A DNA stretch of 64,000 nt. Source: an uncultured Clostridia bacterium (GTDB taxonomy: Bacteria > Bacillota > Clostridia > Christensenellales > Borkfalkiaceae). Below, piece by piece: positions 53,097 through 63,824 of this stretch (its first letter is position 1; every line of letters begins with the position of its first letter). The notes beneath the pieces were generated by a model that was given only the letters and a program-made list of their open reading frames with translations, had not been told where the DNA came from and did not search any database. The stretch lies in contig CANOUP010000001.1 in NCBI GenBank assembly GCA_947570625.1, positions 62,001 to 126,000 on the forward strand, in the 5' to 3' direction. Both the position numbers and the translations under genes were made by a program.

Positions 53097-53860
53097 TGAT
53101 GGTCGGGGAAAACAAAAAACTTACGCCGTCAAAGCGGGTTGCCTATACCGCGGTGATGTGCGCCCTTTTAATCGGCGGCCAGCTTGCGCTGTCCGCAGTT
53201 TCGGGCGTCGAAATCGTAACCGTGCTCATGGTGTGCTTCTGCTGTGTTTCGGGCGTGCGTACGGGCGCGGTATGCGCCGTTGCGTTTACTCTTTTAAGAT
53301 GTTTTTTGTTCGGGTTTCACCCGACGGCGTTTATACTTTACCTTATTTACTTCCCCTCGCTCGCACTGGTTTTCGGGGGCATGGGACACATTAAAAAACA
53401 AGTTTACGAAAGCTGTCCTCCCCTGCTTACGGCGGTTGTATGCACGGCGCTTATCCTCATTGCGGGCGCCAGCCTTTTTTGCAATCTGTCGGGGGTTATA
53501 AAAATTTCGGCTGTTTACAAAAATTTCGTAAACGTACTTCTTTGGATAATCTTTGCAATAAGCGCCGCGCTGTGCGCTGTGTTCTGCGTGCTGACGGTTT
53601 TAAAAAAGAAAGGCGCTAACACGGCGGGGCTTATAGAAATTATTACAGTCACCGCGGCGGCATGTCTTTGCACCGTATGCTTCACTCTTCTCGACGATAT
53701 AATAAGCCCGCTGTTTTACGGCTGGTCGAAGCAGACGGCGCTGACTTATTTTTACGCCTCCTTTCTCGCAATGCTTCCGCAGACCGTCTGCACGGCTGTT
53801 ACAGTAAGCACGATGTACCTGCCATTGACTTCGGTTATGAAAAAGGCTGTTTCGCTTTAA
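53096..53860 (+). CDS. ECF transporter S component-like membrane protein
   Basis: A 254-residue protein with about six to seven membrane helices, starting with a polar stretch then RVAYTAVMCALLIGGQLALSA, the A-x3-A-rich first helix of S components. FRLFLFGFHPT-like loop (LLRCFLFGFHPTAFILYLIYF) and the C-terminal region resemble ECF S proteins of unknown specificity. No ATPase or T component is adjacent, so it would use a shared EcfAA'T. Overlaps the lipoprotein stop and, by four bases, the convergent MATE gene. Confidence 0.7.
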   Translation: MMVGENKKLTPSKRVAYTAVMCALLIGGQLALSAVSGVEIVTVLMVCFCCVSGVRTGAVCAVAFTLLRCFLFGFHPTAFILYLIYFPSLALVFGGMGHIKKQVYESCPPLLTAVVCTALILIAGASLFCNLSGVIKISAVYKNFVNVLLWIIFAISAALCAVFCVLTVLKKKGANTAGLIEIITVTAAACLCTVCFTLLDDIISPLFYGWSKQTALTYFYASFLAMLPQTVCTAVTVSTMYLPLTSVMKKAVSL

Positions 53861-55254
53861 TTTGCGGAACAGCCTTCTTTTTTCATTTTATGCCAGTAAA
53901 CGGCAGTCAGCGTAACGGCGACTATTATTGCGATTGCGTCGGCAATCGGACCCGCCCAGAGTATTCCTTCTATTCCGTAAAACGCGGGCAGTATACAGCA
54001 AAGGGGAACGAAACACACGAGGTCGCGCACAAGAGAGGATATGACCGCGAACACGGGTTTACCCACCGCCTGAAAGAATATAGACGACATTTTGATTATG
54101 CATGTGAACGTGACGAACATTAAAAATATTCTGAAAAGCCTGGTTGAAAAATTCCAGTATGCGGTAGAGTCGACGTCCTTCGGTTCGCCGAACAATCCGA
54201 CAACCGCGCGGGGCGCGCCCTCTATTACCGCAGTGAAAATAAGGCTTATAACCGCGGTGCACAGCAAAATATACAGGTACAGCGTTTTCACCCGCCCGTA
54301 CTTTTTGGCGCCCATATTGTAGCTTATCAACGGCTGGCAGCCGAGCACTATTCCCACGACTAAGTTGATTACGACGGTAAATACCTTACTCTCGATTGCG
54401 ATTACGGCGATGGGAATATCCTTGCCGTATTCGGAAAGTTCGCCGTATTTTGCAAGCATAATATTGCATACTACCGCAAGCACGACGATTGTCATTTGCG
54501 TTATGAACGAAGAAACGCCCAGTTTCAACGCACCGCTCAGCGCTTTAAAATCGGGTATAAAGCTTTTAAGCGTAAGCCTGAAAGTCTTGCACTTGAAAAT
54601 GAGATAGAAAACGCATATAGCAAACGAAAGAGTCTGACCTATTACGGTAGCCCACGCCGCGCCCGCCATTCCCCACTTGAACGCAAAAATGAACAGCGCG
54701 TCGAGCGCAATGTTGACAAGCGCGCCCGCGAGCATTGAAGCCATAGCCCAGCCCGGACTTCCGTCGGCGCGGATTACGGAGTTTATCATATTCATCAACA
54801 TATACGCGGGAAAAAACGCAACCACTATATCGAAGTACCGCACAGCGTAGCCCATGCTGTTTTCGGACGCGCCGAAAAGCGTAAGCATAGGAATTTTTAC
54901 GGGATAGAACACCGCGATCAGCACAAGGCTTGCGATAAGCGTAACGGAAATTCCGCTCCCCACCGTCTTATGTATTTTATCGGTGCTGTCCGCGCCCTGA
55001 CTGATATTCAGATAAGACGCGCAGCCGTCGCCAAGACACCAGGCAAAAGCCTGCGAAACTATGAACACTGGAAAAACAACGCCCGTTGCGGCGTTGCCGA
55101 GAGTGCCCAGCTCGCTGTTGCCTATAAAAATCTGGTCGACTATATTATAAAGTGCGCTTATCAACAGCGATAAGACGCACGGAATTGAAAATTTAAGCAT
55201 TAAAACGGGGATATTTTTCTCCCCGAGATAAGCGTTGTTTTCTGCCTGACTCAT
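53857..55254 (-). CDS. MATE family efflux transporter
   Basis: A 465-residue, twelve-helix MATE (NorM/DinF superfamily) transporter. FSIPCVLSLLISALYNIVDQIFIGNSELG at the start (conserved Asp in NIVDQIFIG) and a matching pattern in the second half (LGCQPLISYNMGAKKYGR) show the two six-helix bundles. Substrate may be cationic drugs or metabolites. SD AGGAGT precedes the ATG. Confidence 0.93.
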   Translation of the reverse strand: MSQAENNAYLGEKNIPVLMLKFSIPCVLSLLISALYNIVDQIFIGNSELGTLGNAATGVVFPVFIVSQAFAWCLGDGCASYLNISQGADSTDKIHKTVGSGISVTLIASLVLIAVFYPVKIPMLTLFGASENSMGYAVRYFDIVVAFFPAYMLMNMINSVIRADGSPGWAMASMLAGALVNIALDALFIFAFKWGMAGAAWATVIGQTLSFAICVFYLIFKCKTFRLTLKSFIPDFKALSGALKLGVSSFITQMTIVVLAVVCNIMLAKYGELSEYGKDIPIAVIAIESKVFTVVINLVVGIVLGCQPLISYNMGAKKYGRVKTLYLYILLCTAVISLIFTAVIEGAPRAVVGLFGEPKDVDSTAYWNFSTRLFRIFLMFVTFTCIIKMSSIFFQAVGKPVFAVISSLVRDLVCFVPLCCILPAFYGIEGILWAGPIADAIAIIVAVTLTAVYWHKMKKEGCSAN

Positions 55255-55300
55255 AATACTCCTCTTTTCGAACTTCGGGCGCGGGCAGACCCTTCTTCAA

Positions 55301-55340
55301 AACCCCTCGGCGTTCTTTCGACCGCTGAGGGGTTTTTTCT
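55301..55340. terminator. Terminator between guaA and the MATE gene
   Basis: A 12-bp stem (55301-55312 / 55323-55334, one G-T pair), 10-base loop, T-runs on both strands; on the minus strand it ends the guaBA transcript. Confidence 0.82.
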
Positions 55341-55383
55341 TACGTATTTATTTTTCTGATTTTCCTACTGCCCATTGCGTTTT

Positions 55384-56916
55384 TTATTCCCACTCTATGG
55401 TTGCGGGAGGTTTGCTTGTTATATCGTATACTATCCTGTTGGCGTGCTTTACTTCGTTAACTATGCGCGTCGAAATAGTTTCCAGCACTCCGTAAGGTAT
55501 GCGCGCCCAGTCCGCAGTCATCGCGTCGAGCGACGTCACCGCGCGGATTGCGATTACGTTTTCATACGTCCTGAAATCGCCCTGCACTCCCACCGTCTTA
55601 CTGTCGGTAATTACGGTGAAGTACTGCCATATCTCGGTATCGAGCCCCGCTTTTGCGATTTCGTCCCTGAGGATATAATCGCTGTCGCGCAGGGTTTCAA
55701 GCTTTTCTTCGGTAACCTCGCCCATAATCCTTATCGCAAGTCCGGGTCCCGGGAAGGGCTGGCGCATTACGACGTTTTTAGGCAGACCCAGTTCGAAGCC
55801 GACTTTTCTTACTTCGTCTTTGAACAGGTCGCGCAAGGGCTCTATTATTTCCTTGAAATCGACGACGTCGGGAAGCCCGCCCACGTTGTGGTGGCTCTTT
55901 ATGACGGCGCTTTTGCCCTTTCCGCTCTCAATCACGTCGGGATAAATAGTTCCCTGTACAAGGAAATCCACTTTGCCTATCTTTTTGGATTCAGCTTCGA
56001 ACGCGCGGATAAATTCCTCGCCTATGATTTTACGCTTTTTTTCGGGGTCGGTTACGCCCTTTAACTTGCTTAAAAACACCTTGCCCGCGTCGGCTTTTAT
56101 AAGGTTCATTTTAAGCCCGTCTTTGAACACCGACATAACCTCGTCGGCTTCGTACTTTCTCAAAAGTCCGTGGTCGACGAAAACGCAGGTAAGGTTATCG
56201 CCTACGGCTTTATGTATAAGCGTCGCCGCGACTGCCGAATCCACTCCGCCCGACATTGCGCACAAAACTTTTTTATTGCCTATTTTTTCTTTGATTTCTT
56301 CGATTTTATTTGCGACGAAATTGGACATAGTCCAGTCGCCCTTCGCCCCGCACACTTCGTAAAGGAAGTTGTGAAGTATTTTCGTACCCAGCTCGGTGTG
56401 GTTTACTTCGGGGTGGAACTGCACGCCGTAAATTTTTCTCGTTTCGTCGCCGAACGCCGCATAAGGGCAGTTATCGCTGGAAGCAATTGTTTTAAAGCCT
56501 TCGGGAAGCTTTGTTATTCTGTCCGTGTGGCTCATCCAGCAGACGGCGCGTCTGGGCATATCCTTGGTGATTTTGGAATATACGTAATCCACTTCCGCTT
56601 TGCCGTATTCCGAAGCCGAAGCGCGTTCGACAGTTCCGCCCATAAAATGCGCGGTAAGCTGACAGCCGTAGCAGATGCCGAATACGGGTATGCCGAGCGT
56701 GAATATTTCGGGGTCGACCTTGGGGCTTCCCTCTTCGTATACGCTGTTCGGACCGCCCGTAAATATTATGCCTATCGGCGAGTATTCCTTGATTTTTTCA
56801 ATGGTCATATCGCAGGGAAGAAGGTCGCAGTATACGCCCTGTTCCCTGACTCTTCTTGCAATAAGCTGGTTGTACTGTCCGCCGAAGTCCAAAACTAAAA
56901 CTTTCTGATGTGTCAT
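55384..56916 (-). CDS. guaA: GMP synthase (glutamine-hydrolysing)
   Basis: A 510-residue enzyme converting XMP to GMP. The class I glutaminase domain has nucleophile Cys82 (GICYGCQ) and [12 protein letters not shown] (His, Glu of the triad). The ATP-pyrophosphatase loop is SGGVDSAV (~222-229). The C-terminal dimerisation domain ends in [11 protein letters not shown]. It is 21 bases downstream of guaB with SD AAGGAGTAAT. Confidence 0.97.
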   Translation of the reverse strand: MTHQKVLVLDFGGQYNQLIARRVREQGVYCDLLPCDMTIEKIKEYSPIGIIFTGGPNSVYEEGSPKVDPEIFTLGIPVFGICYGCQLTAHFMGGTVERASASEYGKAEVDYVYSKITKDMPRRAVCWMSHTDRITKLPEGFKTIASSDNCPYAAFGDETRKIYGVQFHPEVNHTELGTKILHNFLYEVCGAKGDWTMSNFVANKIEEIKEKIGNKKVLCAMSGGVDSAVAATLIHKAVGDNLTCVFVDHGLLRKYEADEVMSVFKDGLKMNLIKADAGKVFLSKLKGVTDPEKKRKIIGEEFIRAFEAESKKIGKVDFLVQGTIYPDVIESGKGKSAVIKSHHNVGGLPDVVDFKEIIEPLRDLFKDEVRKVGFELGLPKNVVMRQPFPGPGLAIRIMGEVTEEKLETLRDSDYILRDEIAKAGLDTEIWQYFTVITDSKTVGVQGDFRTYENVIAIRAVTSLDAMTADWARIPYGVLETISTRIVNEVKHANRIVYDITSKPPATIEWE

Positions 56917-56937
56917 ATTACTCCTTAAAAGTCAAAC

Positions 56938-58407
<1,470 letters not shown>

Positions 58408-58426
58408 TTAAAAATTTATCTATGCG

Positions 58427-59002
58427 TTATATTTTTTTCAGTAATTCGGATAAGGCTGACGTTTCGTCCGTTTGTTCGAGCTTTTCCAAAGCCGCCAGCA
58501 CCGCCTGCGCGGATGTCTTGTCCCGCGCGGAACAAATTTCTATCACGAGTTTAGGGAAAGCTTTCTCTCCGCCGTAAAGCGCCGTCTGCACGGCTTTATC
58601 TGTATTCCCCAAGCGGTATTGCGAAGCGGAAACGTGCCCGCAAATATATGCCTTGTAACCGAAGCCGAGCCCGTTATCCGCAGATGACGCGTCCAATGTT
58701 TTACAGACTTCTTCGAACTTTTCGTGCGACAGAAGCTTTTCGCCCCTGTCGGAAATAAGGTTGTCCCTGCCGGATAAAATAGCGTCGTCCGCACTGCGGG
58801 CAAGGTCGTAAACGTTTTTTGTGTATTTATAACGTAAATCCGCGCAGGTAACTGCCAGGGCGTAATTCCCCGTTTTTTCACACGACGACGCCATAGTCTG
58901 CGGTGAGCAGACAAGCCAGAGCGAGAACACCGCCCCCGAGGCGATAACGAGTGTGCATATAGTTATCAACGCGGTTTTTATAATCAGTTTGTTCATTTGC
59001 AT
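58427..59002 (-). CDS. Membrane-anchored helical protein, unknown function
   Basis: A 191-residue protein with one N-terminal membrane helix (~8-31) and a Cys-containing, helical, outward-facing domain whose repeated units (EKTGNYALAVTCADLRYKYTK; SQYRLGNTDKAVQTALYGGEK) suggest TPR-like hairpins. No family is recognised. It lies 34 bases upstream of guaB on the same strand, so it may share that transcript. A TATAAT on the minus strand precedes the ATG by about 15 bases and no SD is evident. Confidence 0.5.
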   Translation of the reverse strand: MQMNKLIIKTALITICTLVIASGAVFSLWLVCSPQTMASSCEKTGNYALAVTCADLRYKYTKNVYDLARSADDAILSGRDNLISDRGEKLLSHEKFEEVCKTLDASSADNGLGFGYKAYICGHVSASQYRLGNTDKAVQTALYGGEKAFPKLVIEICSARDKTSAQAVLAALEKLEQTDETSALSELLKKI

Positions 59003-59138
59003 TTTCGTTAAATGTATATTATAGGTATTTTATCACAGTAAAAATAAAAATGCAACTGTACGTTAGAAAAAAAACTTACAAAACGTGCGGTTAGGCTGTA
59101 ATTTGTAAAAATTTATTCTTAATGCGGGGCTTTGAAAA

Positions 59139-59144
59139 TATATT
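59139..59144 (+). promoter_or_regulatory. Possible -10 box before the lipoprotein gene at 59150
   Basis: TATATT ends five bases before the ATG, and there is no Shine-Dalgarno; the -35 is poor. Confidence 0.35.
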
Positions 59145-59149
59145 GTATT

Positions 59150-59800
59150 ATGAAGAAAATATTATGTGCCTTGCTCGTTATATTCACAATACCCGCTTTT
59201 TTGAGCGGATGCGCTAAAAATACGGATTATGCCTCCTATATTTCCGAAAAGAGAACGGATATTTATATGTATTCCGACGACAGCGTCAGTATAAAGATTT
59301 ACGTTTCAGAAAAGGAGAACCCGTACAATTCGGACGGCATAAAGGGCGCAATGACGTCATTGACGGAAATTTTCGTCGCCCTGCCCGAAAACCGCGAAGA
59401 AGTAAACGTTTCGGTAGGCAACGCAAACGGCGAAATGAATTACCGCGCCGTTGAAAATATATACTACCTAAGCCTTTCAAACGGCGGTGTAAGCGGGGAC
59501 AGCGCGGCGGTAACTTTGACTTACGGCGAAGAAAGCAACAGCTACACTCTTTTGAACGTGCGCGACGACAGCGTTATGGACTGCGAAAGCGCGGTTAAAT
59601 GCGTGACCGAACACAACCCCGACCTCTTTGCTTCGCTTACCGAAAACAAAATTTTCAAGGGCGAAATATATGTACGGCTTTTATACGACGAGGGCTGTTA
59701 CTACTACGTCGGCGTGTGCGACAGAGAGAAAAACATAAACGCGTACCTCGTCGACGGCGTACGCGGTAAAATAATCGCAAACAAAAAACTCAACGGCTGA
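59150..59800 (+). CDS. Lipoprotein, unknown function
   Basis: A 216-residue lipoprotein: basic start MKKI, hydrophobic core and lipobox FLSGC (Cys ~21), then an exported, strand-rich domain. The C-terminal part (EIYVRLLYDEGCYYYVGVCDREKN and VDGVRGKIIANKKL) resembles a PepSY-like or small beta domain but too weakly to name. I start at ATG 59150, which begins the signal peptide; an in-frame TTG 18 bases upstream is less likely. Confidence 0.6.
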   Translation: MKKILCALLVIFTIPAFLSGCAKNTDYASYISEKRTDIYMYSDDSVSIKIYVSEKENPYNSDGIKGAMTSLTEIFVALPENREEVNVSVGNANGEMNYRAVENIYYLSLSNGGVSGDSAAVTLTYGEESNSYTLLNVRDDSVMDCESAVKCVTEHNPDLFASLTENKIFKGEIYVRLLYDEGCYYYVGVCDREKNINAYLVDGVRGKIIANKKLNG

Positions 59801-59805
59801 AATGT

Positions 59806-59841
59806 AAACGGATGCGCGTAAAAGTACGCGCATCCGTTTCC
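59806..59841. terminator. Bidirectional terminator between lipoprotein gene and hemW
   Basis: A 15-bp stem (59806-59820 / 59825-59839) with loop AAAG ends in TTT on each strand; it serves convergent genes. Confidence 0.8.
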
Positions 59842-59842
59842 G

Positions 59843-60952
59843 TCAGTTGAAAAATTCTACTATTATACTGTTCTGGACGAAGAGAAATTCGTCCTTTATT
59901 TTTATGCTGTCCGAACCGCGGTCCAGACTGTCTTTAAGCTTGTTTATCTGCACAGAGTATTTCTCGGTAAATTCGCAACCGAAAAGTTTTTTAAACTCGT
60001 TTAAGTCAATGCCGTCCGACGTGCGCAGGCGGAGCATTATATACTCTTCCTCCTGCCCTTCGCGGTCGATTTCCTCGCTGTCGATTACCGCGAAACAATC
60101 GGACAAAATGCATTTGAAATATTCGTCCAAATCGAACGTGTTAGTGAAGCGGACGTTATTTATACAGGAAGAAGCCGAAACGCCGAAGCCTATATATTCG
60201 CCCCTGCGCCAGTAGTTGAGGTTGTGCCTGCTCTTTTTTCCGTCCTTGCAGAAGTTGGAAACTTCGTACCTTTCGAAGCCGAGCGAAGCGAGCTTTTCGA
60301 CTCCCGCACCGTACATTTGAGCGACCTCGTCGCCGTCGGGGAGTTCGCCGTTTAAATAATCGGTGTAAACGGGCGTCCCGTCCTCGGGCGTAAGCGCGTA
60401 CATGGATATATGCAGCGCGCCGTTATCGGAAGCGGTTTGAATGGTCTTTTCTATATCGCCGACCGTCTGGTTTTTAAGTCCTATCATTACGTCGGCGCTG
60501 AAATTTTCGCCCTTCAAAAGCTTTGCGCACCCGATAAAATCCTTTAAATCGTGCACCCTGCCCAAATCCGAAAGCTGACTGTCGACCGCCGTCTGCAACC
60601 CCACCGAAAAGCGGTTTATACCGCACTTTTTGTAAGCGCGTATCTTGCTTTCGCTGACCGTGCCGGGGTTCATTTCTATCGTTATTTCCGCATCGGGGGC
60701 AAGATTGAAGTTTTTCTTAGCCGACGCGATTAGCATTGCAATGTACTTTTCGTCAATGACGGAGGGCGTGCCCCCGCCTATGTACAGCGTGTCGAACTTA
60801 TAGCTTTTAAGCTCTTTGCTACGCTTAGCCATTTCGCGGTACACGCACGCCATATATCCCTCTGCGTAACACAGTTTGTCGGGATACGAAGTAAAATCGC
60901 AGTATGAGCACTTGCTTTTGCAAAAAGGTATATGTACGTAAATTCCCGCCAC
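59843..60952 (-). CDS. hemW: Radical SAM heme chaperone HemW
   Basis: A 369-residue radical SAM protein. The cluster motif is C11-x3-C15-x2-C18 (CKSKCSYCDF), then GGGTPS, and HemW-specific MYALTPEDGTPV and HNLNYWRRGEYIGFGVSA. It differs from coproporphyrinogen oxidase HemN by the compact N-terminus. HemW delivers heme in characterised cases. The start is GTG at 60952 with GGGAG seven bases upstream. Confidence 0.92.
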   Translation of the reverse strand: MAGIYVHIPFCKSKCSYCDFTSYPDKLCYAEGYMACVYREMAKRSKELKSYKFDTLYIGGGTPSVIDEKYIAMLIASAKKNFNLAPDAEITIEMNPGTVSESKIRAYKKCGINRFSVGLQTAVDSQLSDLGRVHDLKDFIGCAKLLKGENFSADVMIGLKNQTVGDIEKTIQTASDNGALHISMYALTPEDGTPVYTDYLNGELPDGDEVAQMYGAGVEKLASLGFERYEVSNFCKDGKKSRHNLNYWRRGEYIGFGVSASSCINNVRFTNTFDLDEYFKCILSDCFAVIDSEEIDREGQEEEYIMLRLRTSDGIDLNEFKKLFGCEFTEKYSVQINKLKDSLDRGSDSIKIKDEFLFVQNSIIVEFFN

Positions 60953-60953
60953 G

Positions 60954-61262
60954 CTATAACTCCCAGATAAAATTTTTTATGTCGGCTTTGTACTCTTCGC
61001 AAAAGCCTACTCCCTCTGCGACAAGCATACCCTTTTGTACGTCCCTTCCGCCGAACGCGAAACCGTTTGTCAGACTTCCGTCCTTGAACACCACGCGGTG
61101 ACAGGGTATAATCCCCGGCTGAGGATTGTTATGAAGCGCCCAGCCGACCTGCCGTGAAGCGCGGGGCGACCCCGCAAGTTTTGCAACCGCGCCGTAGGTG
61201 GTAACCTTTCCGCGGGGAATTTGTTTTACTATTTCGTAAACACGGTCAAAAAAATCGGACAT
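60954..61262 (-). CDS. MGMT-family (O6-alkylguanine-type) DNA-binding protein
   Basis: A 102-residue protein corresponding to the C-terminal domain of O6-methylguanine-DNA methyltransferase. The helix RASRQVGWALHNNP and active-site I-P-C54-H-R are present, and the recognition Tyr is in TTYGAVAKLAG. Because the reactive Cys is kept, it may be a minimal methyltransferase rather than an alkyltransferase-like (ATL) protein, which lack Cys. It lies between lepA and hemW in a same-strand run. Confidence 0.85.
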   Translation of the reverse strand: MSDFFDRVYEIVKQIPRGKVTTYGAVAKLAGSPRASRQVGWALHNNPQPGIIPCHRVVFKDGSLTNGFAFGGRDVQKGMLVAEGVGFCEEYKADIKNFIWEL

Positions 61263-61271
61263 TTCCCGCGG

Positions 61272-63080
61272 TTAATCCTTGTTTGTTTTTAAAATCTGCA
61301 TAAACACTTCCGACGGGACCTCGACGGAACCTATCGAGCGCATACGCTTTTTACCCTCTTTCTGCTTTTCGAGGAGTTTTTTCTTTCTGGTAATGTCGCC
61401 CCCGTAACATTTGGCAAGCACGTCTTTGCGCACCGCCTTTACGGTTTCGCGCGCGATAATTTTACCGCCTATCGCCGCCTGTACGGGCACTTCGAACAGC
61501 TGGCGGGGAATTGCTTCTTTAAGGTTTTCGCACAGCAGACGTCCGCGGTTATACGCCGAATCCTCGTGCACTATCATAGAAAGCGCGTCGCAGACTTCTC
61601 CGTTGAGAAGTATATCAAGCTTGACGAGCTTGCTCTTTTCATAGCCTTTCAGCTCGTAGTCGAAACTTGCGTAACCGCGCGTACGCGATTTTATGCCGTC
61701 GAAAAAGTCGAAAATGATTTCGTTGAGCGGTAAATCGTATTCAAGCTGTACCCTGCTCTTGTCAAGGTAGGTCATTTGCAGGAACGTGCCCCGCTTTTCA
61801 CGGCACAAATCCATTATCTGACCGAGGTAGTCGGGCGGAGAATATATGTCGGCTTTGACTATGGGCTCTTCCATATGCTCTATTTCAGACTGCGGAGGAA
61901 GATGCGAAGGGTTGTCCACGTACAAAATTTCGCCGTCCGTTTTTACGACCTTGTAACTTACGGAAGGGGCTGTCGTTATTATTTCCAGCCCGAACTCGCG
62001 TTCAATGCGCTCCTGTATGATTTCCATATGCAGAAGCCCCAAAAAACCGCACCTGAACCCGAAACCCAGCGCAACGGAATTGTCGGGTTCGAAAATAAGC
62101 GAAGCGTCGTTGAGCTGTAATTTCATAATCGCTTCTTTCAAATCGTTGAAACGGCTTCCGTCAAGCGGGTAAATTCCGCAGAAAACCACGCTCTGCACTT
62201 TTTTATAGCCGGGCAACGGTTCGTCTGCGGGTTGGTCGGCGTTTATGACCGTGTCGCCCACGGCAACGTCGAGTATGGATTTTATGGAAGCCGCAATATA
62301 GCCGACCTCCCCCGCGTACAGTCCGTCCTTAGGCACAAGCCCGGGACTGAAAACTCCCGCTTCGACTACGTCGTAAACCTTTTCCGAACGGAACGTTTTG
62401 ATTTTGTCGCCGACGCAAACTTTACCGTCTTTGACGCGCACGAAAAGAATTACGCCCTTATAATTATCGTAATAGCTGTCAAAAATAAGCGCTTTAAGCG
62501 GAGCGTCGGGGTCGCCGTCGGGCGCAGGGAAATTATGCACTACGGCTTCGAGCACGTCCTGTATGCCTATTCCTTCCTTTGCCGAAACAAGGGGCGCCTG
62601 TGAAGCGTCAAGACCTATTACGTCCTCTATTTCCTGTTTAGCTTCGTCGGGGCGCGCGGAAGGCAAATCTATTTTATTGATAACGGGAATTATTTCGAGA
62701 TTGTTTTCAAGCGCGAGATAGACGTTTGCAAGCGTCTGCGCCTCTACTCCCTGCGACGCGTCGACAATGAGAATAGCGCCTTCGCACGCGGCGAGCGAAC
62801 GCGAAACTTCGTAAGTAAAGTCGACGTGACCGGGAGTATCGATTAAGTTTAAAACGTACTCCTGTCCGTCCTTTGCGGTATAAAACATTCTTACGGGCGT
62901 AAGCTTGATTGTTATACCGCGCTCGCGCTCTATGTCCATAGAATCGAGAAGCTGGTTTTCCATATCGCGGGAAGAAACTTGCCCCGTCTGTTCCATAAGC
63001 CTGTCCGCAAGCGTGCTCTTGCCGTGGTCTATGTGGGCTATTATGCAAAAATTGCGTATGTTCCGGTTAGGTTTGCTCAT
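61272..63080 (-). CDS. lepA: Elongation factor 4 (LepA)
   Basis: A 602-residue translational GTPase. G1 is AHIDHGKST (15-23), then [14 protein letters not shown] and NKIDLP; the LepA C-terminal domain with [21 protein letters not shown] basic tail ends the protein. The ATG at 63080 starts the family N-terminus ([12 protein letters not shown]); a longer frame upstream has no similarity. TATAAT ends seven bases before the ATG with TTGCAA at -35, so the mRNA is leaderless. Confidence 0.96.
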   Translation of the reverse strand: MSKPNRNIRNFCIIAHIDHGKSTLADRLMEQTGQVSSRDMENQLLDSMDIERERGITIKLTPVRMFYTAKDGQEYVLNLIDTPGHVDFTYEVSRSLAACEGAILIVDASQGVEAQTLANVYLALENNLEIIPVINKIDLPSARPDEAKQEIEDVIGLDASQAPLVSAKEGIGIQDVLEAVVHNFPAPDGDPDAPLKALIFDSYYDNYKGVILFVRVKDGKVCVGDKIKTFRSEKVYDVVEAGVFSPGLVPKDGLYAGEVGYIAASIKSILDVAVGDTVINADQPADEPLPGYKKVQSVVFCGIYPLDGSRFNDLKEAIMKLQLNDASLIFEPDNSVALGFGFRCGFLGLLHMEIIQERIEREFGLEIITTAPSVSYKVVKTDGEILYVDNPSHLPPQSEIEHMEEPIVKADIYSPPDYLGQIMDLCREKRGTFLQMTYLDKSRVQLEYDLPLNEIIFDFFDGIKSRTRGYASFDYELKGYEKSKLVKLDILLNGEVCDALSMIVHEDSAYNRGRLLCENLKEAIPRQLFEVPVQAAIGGKIIARETVKAVRKDVLAKCYGGDITRKKKLLEKQKEGKKRMRSIGSVEVPSEVFMQILKTNKD

Positions 63081-63087
63081 ATAAACC

Positions 63088-63116
63088 ATTATATAAAAAA
63101 AATGCAGTCTTTGCAA
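63088..63116 (-). promoter_or_regulatory. Promoter of lepA, leaderless
   Basis: Minus strand TTGCAA (63116-63111), 17-base spacer, perfect TATAAT (63093-63088), seven bases to the ATG at 63080; no SD. Confidence 0.65.
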
Positions 63117-63128
63117 GAAAAACAGAGG

Positions 63129-63404
63129 TCAATTTTCCGCCGTTTCATCGCAAATAAAACATTCCGCGCTTAATCTTAACCCGAGCTTAAAACCGTATTC
63201 GAAATACATACGCGCCGTTTCCGCAGATAAATCGAACGTCGCGTCGTCGAACTTTTCAAAATTTTCAAGCTGTTCCTGCGACAGCGTTTCGGCAACCCGA
63301 TTGTATTCATAATCGGCTTTTTCAAGCATATTTCTATATTCTTTTGTCACTTTTAAATCTTCATAAGTAACGTTGTAGATTTTTTTAAGCGCATTGTCAG
63401 ACAT
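63129..63404 (-). CDS. Small protein divergent from an XRE regulator, unknown function
   Basis: A 91-residue soluble, mostly helical protein (NMLEKADYEYNRVAETLSQEQLENFEKFDDA; ETARMYFEYGFKLGLRLSAEC). No family is named with confidence; similar small helical proteins accompany small XRE genes in Firmicute genomes. SD GAGGAAC precedes the ATG. It has a perfect TTGACA-17-TATAAT promoter (63459-63431 on the minus strand) whose spacer contains a 19-bp palindrome, likely the operator of the divergent XRE protein. A+T rich relative to lepA. Confidence 0.6.
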   Translation of the reverse strand: MSDNALKKIYNVTYEDLKVTKEYRNMLEKADYEYNRVAETLSQEQLENFEKFDDATFDLSAETARMYFEYGFKLGLRLSAECFICDETAEN

Positions 63405-63430
63405 AATTGTTCCTCACTAACATTTATTAT

Positions 63431-63459
63431 ATTATATTAGGAATTTTCCCTAATGTCAA
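63431..63459 (-). promoter_or_regulatory. Promoter and operator of the small divergent gene
   Basis: Minus strand TTGACA (63459-63454), 17-base spacer, TATAAT (63436-63431). The spacer is the inverted repeat attagg-N7-cctaat (63436-63454). Confidence 0.75.
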
Positions 63460-63465
63460 CAATTT

Positions 63466-63486
63466 ATTAGTAATTTTTCCTATAAT
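63466..63486 (+). promoter_or_regulatory. Second operator-like repeat and -10 of the small xre gene
   Basis: attagtaatttttcctataat is similar to the palindrome 30 bp away and contains a perfect TATAAT (63481-63486), six bases before the ATG at 63493. It predicts a leaderless, self-regulated transcript. Confidence 0.6.
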
Positions 63487-63492
63487 TTAATT

Positions 63493-63696
63493 ATGAGGTT
63501 ACAATTATTAAGACTAAAAGAATTACGTAAAAAAAGAAATTTAAGCCAAAAAGATTTGGCTGTTATTTTAAATACAAGCAACAGCAGTATTTGCGACTGG
63601 GAATGCGGGCGTTCCCAACCCGATATAGAAACTCTGATTGAGCTTGCAAAATATTTTGAAGTTACTATTGATTATTTAGTTGGACTTGAAGATTAA
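63493..63696 (+). CDS. Small XRE-family transcriptional regulator
   Basis: A 67-residue protein that is just a Cro/CI helix-turn-helix: LKELRKKRNLSQKDLAVILN, then SNSSICDWECGRSQP (recognition helix) and DIETLIELAKYFEVTIDYLVG. No effector domain. It should repress its own promoter and the divergent one through the repeats at 63436-63454 and 63466-63486. The mRNA is probably leaderless. Its stop abuts the palindromic repeat. Confidence 0.88.
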   Translation: MRLQLLRLKELRKKRNLSQKDLAVILNTSNSSICDWECGRSQPDIETLIELAKYFEVTIDYLVGLED

Positions 63697-63817
63697 AAGC
63701 CTTCCCCCTTGGAAGGGGGAAGGCGTCAACATAGTTGACGGATGAGGGATGTTATTTTTATACTAACCTCATCAGTCTGCTTCGCAGACAGCTTCCCCTT
63801 AAATAAGGGGAAGCCTT
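63697..63817. repeat. Palindromic MITE-like repeat element (~121 bp)
   Basis: Outer ends are inverted (aagccttcccc / ggggaagcctt). Inside are nested hairpins: gccttcccccttgg..., gtcaac-ata-gttgac (63725-63739), gtctgc-ttc-gcagac (63774-63788) and gcttcccctt-aaat-aaggggaagc (63791-63814), plus the complementary arms ggatgagg (63740-63747) and cctcatc. No coding capacity. A T-run follows, so it can also terminate transcription. Its structure matches the small folded repeats scattered in gut Clostridia genomes; copy number in this genome is unknown. Confidence 0.75.
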
Positions 63818-63824
63818 GTTTTTT

